Below, piece by piece: positions 9,412 through 18,246 of a stretch of DNA of 42,522 nt. The stretch covers positions 1 to 42,522 of the forward strand of contig NZ_SNXR01000001.1 of NCBI RefSeq assembly GCF_004362665.1. Direction: 5' to 3'. Numbering within the stretch: position 1 is the stretch's first letter; every line of letters begins with the position of its first letter. The notes under the pieces are model-generated. The model saw only the letters and a list, made by a program, of their open reading frames with translations, was not told where the DNA came from and made no database searches. The translations under genes were made by a program, and so were the position numbers. This stretch comes from Flavobacterium dankookense (GTDB lineage Bacteria; Bacteroidota; Bacteroidia; Flavobacteriales; Flavobacteriaceae).

Positions 9412-10386
9412 ATGAGCAAAGGACCAATTAGTCAGTTTATAGAAAAAAACTACCTTCACTTCAATGCTGCTGCATTAGTTGACGCCGCAAAAGGTTATGA
9501 AGAACACTTACTTGACAATGGTAAAATGATGATTACTTTGGCTGGCGCTATGAGTACGGCCGAACTTGGAAAATCGTTAGCAGAAATGATACGCCAAGAT
9601 AAAGTTCATATTATTTCTTGTACTGGTGCCAACTTGGAGGAAGATATTATGAATTTGGTTGCACACAACTCCTATAAAAGAGTACCAAATTATCGAGATT
9701 TATCACCACAAGAAGAATGGGATTTATTAGAAAACCATTATAATAGAGTAACTGATACTTGTATTCCGGAAGAAGAAGCTTTCCGCAGATTACAATCGCA
9801 TTTATATGATATTTGGAATAATGCTGATAGTAATGGAGAACGCTATTTTCCACATGAATTTATGTATCAAATGATTAATTCTGGAGTTTTAGAACAATAC
9901 TACGAAATCGATCCAAAAGATTCGTGGATGGTTGCCGCTGCAGAAAAAAACTTACCAATCGTAGTTCCAGGTTGGGAAGACAGTACAATGGGAAATATTT
10001 TTGCTTCCTATTGCATTAAAGGAACATTCAAACCTACTACTACAAAAAGTGGAATTGAATACATGATGTGGTTAGCCGATTGGTACACAAACAATTGTTC
10101 AGGAAAAGGAATTGGTTTCTTCCAAGTTGGTGGAGGAATTGCAGGAGATTTCCCAATATGCGTTGTACCAATGTTATACCAAGACATGGAAATGCACGAT
10201 GTTCCTTTTTGGAGTTATTTTTGCCAAATATCGGACTCAACAACAAGTTATGGTTCCTATTCTGGAGCTGTTCCCAACGAAAAAATTACTTGGGGAAAAC
10301 TTGATATTACGACACCCAAATTTATTGTAGAATCAGATGCAACTATTGTTGTGCCACTGATTTTTGCTTATATACTAGATTTATAA
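9412..10386 (+). CDS. Deoxyhypusine synthase-like protein (probable polyamine enzyme)
   Basis: The 324-residue protein aligns by eye with the deoxyhypusine synthase family: LAGAMSTAELGKSLAEMI near the N-terminus, HIISCTGANLEEDIMNL, VPGWEDSTMGN, the GIGFFQVGGGIAGDFPI segment, and NEKITWGKLD, whose Lys296 matches the catalytic lysine that forms the enzyme-butylamine imine. Bacteria have no eIF5A substrate, and characterised bacterial relatives make homospermidine. The place after speA supports a role in polyamines, but the actual product cannot be read from the sequence. The acidic-protein gene follows 11 nt later, probably in the same transcript. Confidence 0.82.
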   Translation: MSKGPISQFIEKNYLHFNAAALVDAAKGYEEHLLDNGKMMITLAGAMSTAELGKSLAEMIRQDKVHIISCTGANLEEDIMNLVAHNSYKRVPNYRDLSPQEEWDLLENHYNRVTDTCIPEEEAFRRLQSHLYDIWNNADSNGERYFPHEFMYQMINSGVLEQYYEIDPKDSWMVAAAEKNLPIVVPGWEDSTMGNIFASYCIKGTFKPTTTKSGIEYMMWLADWYTNNCSGKGIGFFQVGGGIAGDFPICVVPMLYQDMEMHDVPFWSYFCQISDSTTSYGSYSGAVPNEKITWGKLDITTPKFIVESDATIVVPLIFAYILDL

Positions 10387-10397
10387 AAGATTTTTTT

Positions 10398-10814
10398 ATG
10401 AGAAGAATTATTGTAGACTATGCCAAACTAACTGGTGACATTTTAAACCTATTAGTAGAAAAATTTCCAGAAGGATATGACGATTCAGACATTATCCGTT
10501 TTAGAAATGCACAAAACGAATTGATTGAAGCTGTGGAAGTTAGAACTGAAGACACTATTTATTTAGTAAAAGTTAGTACTAAACTTGCTAGCAGAATGGA
10601 AAAATTTGATGAAGAAGACATCGACTCTGTTGTTGAACCAATTGTACCAATAAAAGGCTTAGATCTTGACGACGATGACATTGCTTCTGATGATGATGAA
10701 GATGAAGATTTGCTAAAAGATAAAGGTGGTTCTGATGATGGTGACGATGACGATGTTGACGATGATGATTTTGCAGATAGCGATAACTTTGATGACGAAG
10801 ACGACGAAGAATAG
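10398..10814 (+). CDS. Conserved-looking small protein with very acidic tail
   Basis: This 138-residue protein has a folded-looking first half (MRRIIVDYAKLTGDILNLL to about residue 85) and a tail of almost unbroken Asp/Glu (DDDEDEDLL, DDDDVDDDDF). I do not recognise the family. The gene is 11 nt after the deoxyhypusine-synthase-like gene and is followed by a strong terminator, so the two are probably cotranscribed. The tail could bind cations such as polyamines, but that is only a guess from charge and context. Confidence 0.75.
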   Translation: MRRIIVDYAKLTGDILNLLVEKFPEGYDDSDIIRFRNAQNELIEAVEVRTEDTIYLVKVSTKLASRMEKFDEEDIDSVVEPIVPIKGLDLDDDDIASDDDEDEDLLKDKGGSDDGDDDDVDDDDFADSDNFDDEDDEE

Positions 10815-10817
10815 TCA

Positions 10818-10955
10818 ATTACGAATTAAAATTTACGAATTACGAAATATAAAAAATCCCAAGTTCCATAAAGAATTTGGGATTTTTTAATTAGCACAAA
10901 TAGTAGTCCTTTACACTATTACCTCTTCATAATTCGTAATTTTTAATTCGTAATT
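10818..10955. repeat. Inverted repeat pair flanking a terminator
   Basis: Copies rich in ATTACGAATT lie at 10818-10847 and, inverted, at 10931-10955, on either side of the terminator at 10851-10888. Each copy is itself partly repetitive (ACGAATTxxxA twice). It is probably a dispersed extragenic repeat. Confidence 0.55.
10851..10888. terminator. Bidirectional terminator between the acidic-protein gene and dinB
   Basis: Perfect 12-bp arms (AAAAAATCCCAA and TTGGGATTTTTT) enclose a 14-nt loop. The A and T tails let it work on both strands for the two convergent units. Confidence 0.8.
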
Positions 10956-10956
10956 A

Positions 10957-11475
10957 TCATAAATATCTCTCTTCAAAAACCTTTTGATGATGATTTTGAT
11001 GACCAATAATGATAAAACCCAATGCTCGAACTGACATTGAATTATTAGACGCAATTCCTTTTCGCAGTAATTGTTCATTAGAAAAAGACTTGAATAAAGA
11101 CAAACTAGCTTGACGTACAACCAACAATTCTGTCAACAAATCTTGAATACTTCTTTGGTTGGCGTTGGCTTCATCAACATAACTATTTTCTTCAAAACCA
11201 GGCAATTCCGTATTGTCATTTCTAGCAAAACGCAAAGCCCGATATGCAAAAATTCTTTCCGCATCAATCAAATGTAATAGTATGTCTTTGATGGTCCATT
11301 TTCCTTCTGCATAGCGATAATCAAATTTATCCATCGGTATTTCACGAACAAATTTCACTAATCGATGTACCGAAATTTCAAGTTCTTCTATTAAGGTATA
11401 TTCATCGGAAACTTGTGTTAAATAGTTAGCGTACCATTGTCCGTACTCATTAGATTGTAGTTGGGATATTTTCAT
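10957..11475 (-). CDS. DinB-family four-helix protein
   Basis: The 172-residue protein has the DinB/YfiT layout: a metal-ligand His in KWTIKDILLHLIDAERI and a C-terminal cluster GHQNHHQKV supplying the other two His ligands. DinB proteins are metal-binding four-helix bundles, some of them thiol-dependent transferases; the substrate cannot be told here. The frame is open upstream by 15 codons, but the ATG at 11475 gives a normal start (MKISQLQ) and clears the ppc stop by 10 nt. It is therefore the second gene of a ppc operon. Confidence 0.8.
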   Translation of the reverse strand: MKISQLQSNEYGQWYANYLTQVSDEYTLIEELEISVHRLVKFVREIPMDKFDYRYAEGKWTIKDILLHLIDAERIFAYRALRFARNDNTELPGFEENSYVDEANANQRSIQDLLTELLVVRQASLSLFKSFSNEQLLRKGIASNNSMSVRALGFIIIGHQNHHQKVFEERYL

Positions 11476-11485
11476 ATATTTATTT

Positions 11486-14056
11486 TTAAGCCGAATTTCT
11501 ACTCGCATTCGTATTTCCAAATAACGAACGTGTGACTAGTTTTTCGTAAATCTCTTTTAAGTTTTCATAATTATTACTTCTAATCTGTGATAAAGCATAC
11601 TGTTGAATTGTCAATAACGGACGTACAATTTGCTCTCGCATCACTATAGAAGCTTTTCCATCTGGATAATTTTCCATTAATTCTTTGTGTCCAGCTATTT
11701 TGAGTAACAATCGTTTGGTTTCTAAAAATTCATCATAAATAATCTGCCAAAAATCGCCAAAGTCTTTATCGTCTTTCATATATGACGTCAACGGAAAAAA
11801 TGATTTTGCCAACGACATCATACTGTTTTCCAACAAGGTTTTAAAAAATAACGAGTTATCATAAAGTGATTGCACTTCTTCCCATCGATTGGTGTCTTCA
11901 AAATGTTTTAACGCTGTTCCAACACCAAAAAAACCGGGAACGTTTTGTTTTAATTGGCTCCACGAACTCACAAATGGAATGGCGCGCAAATCAGCAAAAT
12001 CTAATTTTTCATCTGTATTCCTTTTGGATGGACGACTACCAATATTGGTTTTAGAATAATATTTAAGCGTACTCATTTGTTCCAAATAAGGTAAAAATTT
12101 AGGATGATTTTTAAAATCCGAATATTTTTTATACCCAATTTCAGCTAACGAATCTATTATTTTCTTGTCCTCTTTGGACAAATTATTTTCATCTTTATTA
12201 AAAATCTGATTGGTAACACCAGCACTTAACAGATTTTCCAAATTCAGTCGACAGGAATCTAATGTACCAAAATTAGAACTTATGGTTTGCCCTTGAACAG
12301 TAACTTGGATTTCTTGATTTTCAATAGTTGAACCGAGTGAAGCATAAAATTTATGTGTTTTTCCACCACCACGAGCTGGCGGTCCACCACGACCATCAAA
12401 GAAAACTACCTTTATTCCAAATTTTCTAGACATTTCCGTTATGTTTTCTTTGGCTTTAAAAATACTCCAATTTGCCATCAAATAGCCACCATCTTTTGTA
12501 CCATCAGAAAAGCCAAGCATCACTGTTTGTTTGTCTTCTCGCTGTTTCAAATGATTTCTATAACTTTCATTAGTATATAATTGCTCCAAAATTGTGTGTG
12601 CATTTTGTAAATCATCTACCGATTCAAAAAGTGGCACAATATCAACTGATGGATTCTCCCAATTGGAAAGTTTAAACAATGATAACGTTTCCATTACGTT
12701 CAAAGCGCTTTCGTTGTTACTGATAATGTAGCGGTTTGCTCCTAGTTCGCCATTATTTTCTTGAATTGTTTTTATGGCTCGAATAGATTCTAGTGTAGAA
12801 ATAGTTATTTCGTCTTTAAAAAGTTGTGGCGATACATCACAGTTTATTTTTTCTAAAACCAAAAACTTTTCTACTTCTGAAAGTTCAAAATAGTTCTTAG
12901 GAAAATTACTTTTTTCGTCTAAAACCAATTGATTAACAATATCTTTGAAAACTTTATTATGGATTTTACTATTCTGACGAATATCTAATGAGGCAAAATG
13001 GAAACCAAAAGTATTCACTTTTTGTATCAACGAATTCACAGAATCAAGATACAAAGATTGGTGTTTATTGATTATAATTTCTCTAATCACATTGAGCTGA
13101 TTTTTTAATTCCGAAATGGTAATAAAAATTTCTCCTTGCGAGTAAAAAACGGAACGATACAATTTGTTCTCAAGTTCAGCAATTAGAGTATCAACGCCTG
13201 TAAAAGTTAAATTTCTTCTTAGCTTTCTAACATCAAAATAGTAGCATTTCAAAATAGAAGTTCGTAAACGTTCTGCCACTTTCAAAGTGATTTCTGTAGT
13301 TACAAAAGGATTTCCATCTCTATCGCCACCAGGCCAAAACCCTAAATTAATAATTTGATTATCAATTATTTTATCATCATAAATATTCTTCTGCAGATAA
13401 TGCATCATATCGCCAACTGTTTGATAAAATACATTTTCAAGATACCAAATCAAGCTCACGGCTTCATCAAAAGGCGTTGGTTTTTCTTTTTTTATAAAAG
13501 GAGTCTTGCCTAGTTGCGATAATAATTGTTTGATTTTTGTCAAATCATTATCGCGAACTGCATCAGTTAAATCGGTAATAATTCCTAGTACAGAACCCGG
13601 ATAAAATTGTGTTGGATGTGCTGTTAAAACTGTTCTAACTTTAAAATTTTCTAAGAAATTAATAAGTTCTTCGCGTTTGTTTTTGGCTTCTGTTTTTTCT
13701 TTAACATCACGAAGCGAACCTCTTCCTTCTAGATTATTAACTACAGGAAATGCTGCATCTTCAATCGCGTCAAAAAGCACAATTTGCCGCTCTACATATT
13801 GTATGAAGCGAAACAACAAACTAATTTTTTCTTCCTCTGATGGTTTATCCATGTATTTGTCTGCAAAAAAATCTACCATTTGTTTTGGCGTCCAGTTTTT
13901 CTTGAAACCATTATCACAAACCTCAGCAAATAATGGCAACAAAACTCCTGTATTGTCAATAGCATCAAAAGGCAATGTGATGAAAACACTATTGTATATT
14001 TGGTATTTCGACAATACGTTTTGGTTGAAACGCTCAATTTTTGGAAGTGTGTACAT
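11486..14056 (-). CDS. ppc: Phosphoenolpyruvate carboxylase
   Basis: The 856-residue enzyme adds bicarbonate to PEP to make oxaloacetate, refilling the TCA cycle. The catalytic His lies in VLTAHPTQFYPG, and the glycine/arginine loop FFDGRGGPPARGGGKTH is intact, as is LGFWPGGDRDGNPFVT. Length is close to the usual 870-950. The protein ends in NASRNSA, whereas most characterised enzymes end in the catalytically important QNTG. The dinB gene follows after 10 nt in the same direction. An upstream terminator (14084-14110) separates it from the Lrp gene. Confidence 0.95.
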   Translation of the reverse strand: MYTLPKIERFNQNVLSKYQIYNSVFITLPFDAIDNTGVLLPLFAEVCDNGFKKNWTPKQMVDFFADKYMDKPSEEEKISLLFRFIQYVERQIVLFDAIEDAAFPVVNNLEGRGSLRDVKEKTEAKNKREELINFLENFKVRTVLTAHPTQFYPGSVLGIITDLTDAVRDNDLTKIKQLLSQLGKTPFIKKEKPTPFDEAVSLIWYLENVFYQTVGDMMHYLQKNIYDDKIIDNQIINLGFWPGGDRDGNPFVTTEITLKVAERLRTSILKCYYFDVRKLRRNLTFTGVDTLIAELENKLYRSVFYSQGEIFITISELKNQLNVIREIIINKHQSLYLDSVNSLIQKVNTFGFHFASLDIRQNSKIHNKVFKDIVNQLVLDEKSNFPKNYFELSEVEKFLVLEKINCDVSPQLFKDEITISTLESIRAIKTIQENNGELGANRYIISNNESALNVMETLSLFKLSNWENPSVDIVPLFESVDDLQNAHTILEQLYTNESYRNHLKQREDKQTVMLGFSDGTKDGGYLMANWSIFKAKENITEMSRKFGIKVVFFDGRGGPPARGGGKTHKFYASLGSTIENQEIQVTVQGQTISSNFGTLDSCRLNLENLLSAGVTNQIFNKDENNLSKEDKKIIDSLAEIGYKKYSDFKNHPKFLPYLEQMSTLKYYSKTNIGSRPSKRNTDEKLDFADLRAIPFVSSWSQLKQNVPGFFGVGTALKHFEDTNRWEEVQSLYDNSLFFKTLLENSMMSLAKSFFPLTSYMKDDKDFGDFWQIIYDEFLETKRLLLKIAGHKELMENYPDGKASIVMREQIVRPLLTIQQYALSQIRSNNYENLKEIYEKLVTRSLFGNTNASRNSA

Positions 14057-14083
14057 AGCAGAATAATTTTGGCTTAAATTAAT

Positions 14084-14110
14084 AAAAAAACCTCAAGCTT
14101 TCACTTGAGG
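14084..14110 (-). terminator. Terminator of the Lrp-family gene
   Basis: Arms CCTCAAG and CTTGAGG with a 6-nt loop are followed on the minus strand by seven T, about 25 bp past the stop of the Lrp gene and just upstream of ppc. Confidence 0.75.
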
Positions 14111-14134
14111 TCTTAAATATATTTTTTTAAATGA

Positions 14135-14617
14135 CTAATCTAAATCTTGAAAGATGGTATGCATCAAACGTTTTTTGTCGTTGATACTTTCTTCTAACGA
14201 AATCATTGTTTCGGTTCTGTAGACACCTTCAATATCATCAATCATGAAGATTACATCTTTAGCATGTTTAGTATCTTTTGCTCTTATTTTACAGAAAATA
14301 TTAAATTTTCCAGTCGTTACATGTGCAACAGTTACATAAGGAATGTCATTAATTCTTTCTAAAACAAATTTAGTTTGAGAAGTATTATTTAAAAACACAC
14401 CAACGTAAGCGATAAAAGAATAACCGATTTTTTCATAATCAAGCGTTAATGATGAACCCATAATTATTCCTTGATCTTCTAATTTTTTTACTCTAACATG
14501 AACTGTTCCAGCAGAAATTAAAAGTTTTTTGGCAATATCGGTAAAAGGAATTCTGGTGTTATCAATCAACATATCTAATATCTGTAGATCAACTTCATCT
14601 AGTTTAAACTTGCTCAT
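14135..14617 (-). CDS. Lrp/AsnC-family transcription regulator
   Basis: The 160-residue protein has an N-terminal winged helix-turn-helix (DLQILDMLIDNTRIPFTDIA, then ISAGTVHVRVKKLEDQGII) and a C-terminal ligand-sensing RAM domain (YVTVAHVTTGKFNIFCKI). Such proteins sense amino acids as multimers. The target is unknown. The gene lies 73 nt after the carboxypeptidase gene, ends in its own terminator and precedes ppc. Confidence 0.9.
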   Translation of the reverse strand: MSKFKLDEVDLQILDMLIDNTRIPFTDIAKKLLISAGTVHVRVKKLEDQGIIMGSSLTLDYEKIGYSFIAYVGVFLNNTSQTKFVLERINDIPYVTVAHVTTGKFNIFCKIRAKDTKHAKDVIFMIDDIEGVYRTETMISLEESINDKKRLMHTIFQDLD

Positions 14618-14690
14618 TTTAAAAGTATTATTTTATTTTTATTCGGATGTTTTACTAATCTTAATTTTCAACTACAAAAAGGCATTTCTA

Positions 14691-15824
14691 TTATTGTGGC
14701 AAACCATTAACGATTTTCAGGTTTTTACCAATTGAAAAAGTTGCTTTTCTTTCGATTATTGGAAAATTATATTCTTCATCAGAATAAGTTTCGCCTTTCG
14801 CATCTATTTCAACATGTCCATAAAAATCATCCAAGTAATCAATTTTGACAATTTGTGCTTCAAAAGTAATTTTGCCTTGGTTTAGAACCTCTTTGTATTG
14901 TGCTGCAAAATTGATGCTTTTTTCTATATTATCATAATTTATTTTGACATTTTTATAAACAAAATCATAAAAAGCCACTTTATTTTGAGGAATATGCAAA
15001 TAATTTATCATTTCATTAAGAACTATATCGTTTTCGCTGATATACTTAATTCCGGAAATTAAAGCAATAAAAATATATTTTCGTGTGATTTCTCTATCAT
15101 AATCTCCTTGATAATGACCCGCTTCAAAAAGAATCGTTGGCACATTCATCGATTGAAATGTTTCACCAGCACAATTTAAATTGAACGAATCATCAAAACG
15201 ACCGACTTGATTTGGAATGTGTTTTTGCAATTCATTATTCATCGCTACAATCACTTCGATTGCTTTGCTCCTAACTTCGTTAACTTCTCTTGCTTCGTTA
15301 TATGCTGGAGCTAAAAAAGAAACCGTAGCTGGATTTCCATCGCCACCAGCACCAAAAATAGTACGTTGGTCGTGGAGATTATAACAAAAATCGGGTTGGA
15401 ATTCTTCAAAAGTTTTTCTAAGTAGTTTGCTCTCGGGTTGCGTAAGATTTTGTGCATCGCGGTTTAAATCCACTCTATCGGCATTTTCGCGAGTGTAAAG
15501 TGCTGCACCATCTGGATTGAGCATTGGTAACAAACAAAAAGTGAAGTTTTCTAAAATACTAACGGCTTCATCGCTTTGGATGTAGTTGATAAAATCAAAC
15601 AATGCTTTAGTAGTCGTGCTTTCGTTTCCGTGCATTTGTGACCACATTAGGATTTTTGTTTTACCTTTTCCTAAGGTTATTTTATAAATTGGTTTTCCCA
15701 AAACCGATTGTCCTATGACTTGTTTTGGAAGAGAAGAAAGCAAAGGCTCAATATGTTCTAAGGTAATATACCGACCAAAAAGTTGCTCTTCTTTGTAGTG
15801 CTGATGTAATTTTTCGTAGTTCAT
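14691..15824 (-). CDS. M14-family zinc carboxypeptidase
   Basis: The 377-residue protein has the M14 signature: HxxE in SQMHGNES (His65, Glu68), the substrate Arg in DRVDLNRDAQ, the third zinc ligand in YNLHDQR, and a probable catalytic Glu in TILFEAGHYQGDY. No signal peptide is visible, so it is probably cytoplasmic, perhaps trimming peptides or muropeptides. The start ATG lies only 5 nt after a good -7 box. The next gene downstream is the Lrp regulator. Confidence 0.88.
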   Translation of the reverse strand: MNYEKLHQHYKEEQLFGRYITLEHIEPLLSSLPKQVIGQSVLGKPIYKITLGKGKTKILMWSQMHGNESTTTKALFDFINYIQSDEAVSILENFTFCLLPMLNPDGAALYTRENADRVDLNRDAQNLTQPESKLLRKTFEEFQPDFCYNLHDQRTIFGAGGDGNPATVSFLAPAYNEAREVNEVRSKAIEVIVAMNNELQKHIPNQVGRFDDSFNLNCAGETFQSMNVPTILFEAGHYQGDYDREITRKYIFIALISGIKYISENDIVLNEMINYLHIPQNKVAFYDFVYKNVKINYDNIEKSINFAAQYKEVLNQGKITFEAQIVKIDYLDDFYGHVEIDAKGETYSDEEYNFPIIERKATFSIGKNLKIVNGLPQ

Positions 15825-15828
15825 GTTC

Positions 15829-15861
15829 CAAATTTAAATAAAAGTTGGTTTCCCTACACAA
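15829..15861 (-). promoter_or_regulatory. Promoter of the M14 carboxypeptidase gene
   Basis: On the minus strand a TTG (15861-15859), a 22-nt spacer and TAAATTTG (15836-15829) match the consensus. It sits just past the upstream terminator. The ATG at 15824 would be at or next to the transcription start. Confidence 0.5.
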
Positions 15862-15865
15862 AATA

Positions 15866-15898
15866 AAAACCTTTGATAGTAAAACTACCAAAGGTTTT
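15866..15898 (-). terminator. Terminator of the lipoprotein gene
   Basis: Arms AAAACCTTTG-x-TAG and CTA-x-CAAAGGTTTT form a long hairpin with one mismatch, about 30 bp past the lipoprotein stop, with T-rich DNA behind. Confidence 0.7.
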
Positions 15899-15924
15899 CT
15901 CTAACAAAAAAACAAAACCAAATT

Positions 15925-16920
15925 TTATTTTCTCAATAAGTAAACGCTAGATACACCTGCTTCGTCTCTTGAGCTTGTTGGTGTAGCATTTACATTGGTT
16001 GTTGGTGTGTCAAATTCTAATACTTTTCCGCCACCAAAAAGTCTTTCAGCAACATATATTTTTTTCGTTCTAGAATCATAAGCTACGTCAACAGGATTTC
16101 CTAACATTGTGGCACTTCCGTAGATTCTGATTTGTTTGTTCATAGCAATCATTCCCATATTTGAAGTGGACATTAATGTAGATTTGAAATTTTTAATCAC
16201 GATAACACCACCATCTGAATTAGAAGCAGCATCACCAACGTCGGTTAATACCATAGTATCATCGCTAGTAGAATAGGTAATTCCGTGTGTTCTTACTAAT
16301 CCTTCAATAGCAACACGTTTTGTTGGTGTAATTGCACCATTGGCATTGGCAAAGAAGTTTTCAAAAACTACTAAATCAGCCGTTAAATCAGCAACAGCAT
16401 ATAAAGTGTTTCCAACTAAATGAATTCCCCAAGTTTTGAAATTAACAGTATACGAATTTAATAGTGTAAATCCAGTAGCGGTTTTTTGATATACGATTAG
16501 TTTATTCGTATTACTATTCGCTGCGTTTTGATCTTGTGTTACCACAACTTTATCGCCCATAACAGCAATTTCTCTTGCGTTGTTAAAATCAACTGTACTA
16601 GAAGCACCCAATAATAAGCTAGTAGCACCTGAAGAGATTGCTTCCGAAACATTATCATAAAGTTCTACTTTATTATTCGTTCTTGATGCCAAGATAAATT
16701 CGTCTGTATCGTCAAAATAATACGCACCGTCAGCATCTGTTGACGCTACAGTAAAACTATACGTCATTGGTGTAGTAGTTGACATATCGGTTACCGATAC
16801 TTTTCCAGTCGTGTTACTAGTGGTGAAAAGTTTGAATTCTTTTTTAGATTCGTTGTCACTATCTGAACACGAAAATAAAGCTAATGATAGCAAAGCGGAT
16901 GTTACAATTTTTGTTTTCAT
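15925..16920 (-). CDS. Surface lipoprotein with propeller-like repeats
   Basis: The 331-residue protein starts MKTKIVTSALLSLALFSC, a lipoprotein signal with Cys18 as the lipid anchor, followed by acidic SDSDNES, which may favour export to the outer face. The rest is a series of strands alternating with short loops (DDTDEFILASRTNNKVELYD, NAREIAVMGDKVVVTQDQ, GNPVDVAYDSRTKKIYVAE), typical of beta-propellers. No enzyme motif is seen. The acyltransferase gene upstream ends 54 bp away, so they may be cotranscribed; a terminator follows. Confidence 0.75.
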   Translation of the reverse strand: MKTKIVTSALLSLALFSCSDSDNESKKEFKLFTTSNTTGKVSVTDMSTTTPMTYSFTVASTDADGAYYFDDTDEFILASRTNNKVELYDNVSEAISSGATSLLLGASSTVDFNNAREIAVMGDKVVVTQDQNAANSNTNKLIVYQKTATGFTLLNSYTVNFKTWGIHLVGNTLYAVADLTADLVVFENFFANANGAITPTKRVAIEGLVRTHGITYSTSDDTMVLTDVGDAASNSDGGVIVIKNFKSTLMSTSNMGMIAMNKQIRIYGSATMLGNPVDVAYDSRTKKIYVAERLFGGGKVLEFDTPTTNVNATPTSSRDEAGVSSVYLLRK

Positions 16921-16974
16921 AAATAATTAGGTTTTAAAATTTTAATCATTTACGAGAACAAATTCATCTTGGTT

Positions 16975-17526
16975 TTAAAAAATGTATTGTTTTTCTAAAA
17001 TTTTTCCTTTTACACCTTTAAAGTGTTGTAGAATGATAGCAATATCTGTACTATAATCGCCTGTAGTATAGAATGGTGCGCCAATGTTTACTTCTTTTTT
17101 TCCATAGTCAAATGCTACGGGAATTATTGGCACATTGGCTTTGTGTGCAATATAATAAAAGCCTGTTTTGAGTTCGGTTACTTTTTTTCGAGTGCCTTCC
17201 GGTGCAATAGCCATTCGGAAAGTTTCTCTGGAGTTGAAAACATCTACAGTAGCATCAACATTGTTTTTTCCACCAGAACGGTCTAATGCTGCGCCACCAA
17301 TACTTCTAAAATAATAGCCAAACGGAAAGACAAACAATTCTTTTTTGCCCACAAAATTCATTTCCAAACCTATAATACCACGAGTGAACAATCCAAGGAA
17401 GAAATCAAAGTTAGACGTATGCGGAATTACTGCCATGACACATTTTTTAACTTCAGGTTCAATGGTGCCAACGATTTTCCATCCCATCAAGCGGATAAAT
17501 ATAAATTGGTACAATCGTTTTTTCAT
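16975..17526 (-). CDS. PlsC-like 1-acylglycerol-3-phosphate acyltransferase
   Basis: The 183-residue protein has the acyltransferase HX4D box (IPHTSNFD), a basic loop FRSIGGAALDR and the PEGTR motif (MAIAPEGTRKK). Members of this small form acylate glycerophospholipid or other lipid acceptors at the membrane. The frame is open to a GTG at 17541, but that codon overlaps the probable -7 box, so the ATG at 17526 is chosen. It is divergent from the spermidine-synthase-like gene. Confidence 0.85.
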   Translation of the reverse strand: MKKRLYQFIFIRLMGWKIVGTIEPEVKKCVMAVIPHTSNFDFFLGLFTRGIIGLEMNFVGKKELFVFPFGYYFRSIGGAALDRSGGKNNVDATVDVFNSRETFRMAIAPEGTRKKVTELKTGFYYIAHKANVPIIPVAFDYGKKEVNIGAPFYTTGDYSTDIAIILQHFKGVKGKILEKQYIF

Positions 17527-17540
17527 GGTATAAATTTTCA

Positions 17541-17568
17541 CAAAATTACTATTTATGATTTATATTTG
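17541..17568. promoter_or_regulatory. Divergent promoter region
   Basis: TAATTTTG on the minus strand (17548-17541) and TATATTTG on the plus strand (17561-17568) both match TAnnTTTG. They lie 15 nt upstream of the two divergent start codons. Neither has a clear TTG at -33. Confidence 0.4.
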
Positions 17569-17583
17569 AGAAAATTATTTACC

Positions 17584-18246
17584 ATGCTTAGAAAGCTGTT
17601 CAGTTATTTTATTCCCATCAACATCCACAAGAAAAACTCTCCCGTGAGCAAAACCCTGGAAGTAACTTGGAACAATGGCGAATTGGTATTGGATAGTAAA
17701 AACACGAACTACTCTTATGGCAGTTTGCAACGCATTCTTCGCAAAGGTTTAAAATACATTGGGTTTGAGCGCATCCGCAATTTTGAAACGGTACTAGTAC
17801 TTGGTGTGGCAGGCGGAAGTGTTATCAAAACCCTAGTGGACGAAATAAAATACAAAGGCAAAATTATTGGTGTAGAAATAGACGAAAGCGTAATTGACCT
17901 TGCCAACCACTATTTTGAACTCAACAAAATCCCTAATTGCTCTATCATCATAGACGATGCGTTTGAGTATGTTCTAAAAACCAAAGCCACTTATGATTTA
18001 ATCATTATCGATATCTTTCAAGACACGACGATGCCCAATTTTTTATTCCAAGATTTTTTCATACAACGGATTCATGATATCCTCAATGTAAACGGTTTTA
18101 TATTGTTCAACACTATGGTTATCAACAAAGCCGACGAAGAACGCAACCGCAACTACAAATCAAAATTTGGCGGAAATTATTCCCTACGTATGTACCCGAA
18201 AGTAGAAGTTCACAATGAATTGTTTACGATTAAGAAGTTGAAATAA
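17584..18246 (+). CDS. Spermidine synthase-like SAM-fold protein
   Basis: The 220-residue protein has a nucleotide-binding loop VLVLGVAGGSVIKTL, an acidic ribose-binding strand GVEIDESVIDLA and an active-site-like DLIIIDIFQDTTMP. This matches the spermidine synthase/methyltransferase fold. The family's usual GGGDGG loop is replaced by GVAGGS, so aminopropyl transfer is uncertain and methyl transfer is possible. The frame is open upstream to 17419, overlapping the acyltransferase gene, but the ATG at 17584 follows a -7 box by 15 nt. A decayed copy of its last 16 codons lies at 18453. Confidence 0.75.
   Translation: MLRKLFSYFIPINIHKKNSPVSKTLEVTWNNGELVLDSKNTNYSYGSLQRILRKGLKYIGFERIRNFETVLVLGVAGGSVIKTLVDEIKYKGKIIGVEIDESVIDLANHYFELNKIPNCSIIIDDAFEYVLKTKATYDLIIIDIFQDTTMPNFLFQDFFIQRIHDILNVNGFILFNTMVINKADEERNRNYKSKFGGNYSLRMYPKVEVHNELFTIKKLK

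Noticed and set aside
13677..14066. Plus-strand ORF of 129 codons
   Set aside because: It is antisense to the conserved N-terminal part of ppc and has no recognisable domain.
17419..17583. Upstream part of the spermidine-synthase-like frame
   Set aside because: It overlaps the acyltransferase gene and the divergent promoters; the ATG at 17584 fits better.
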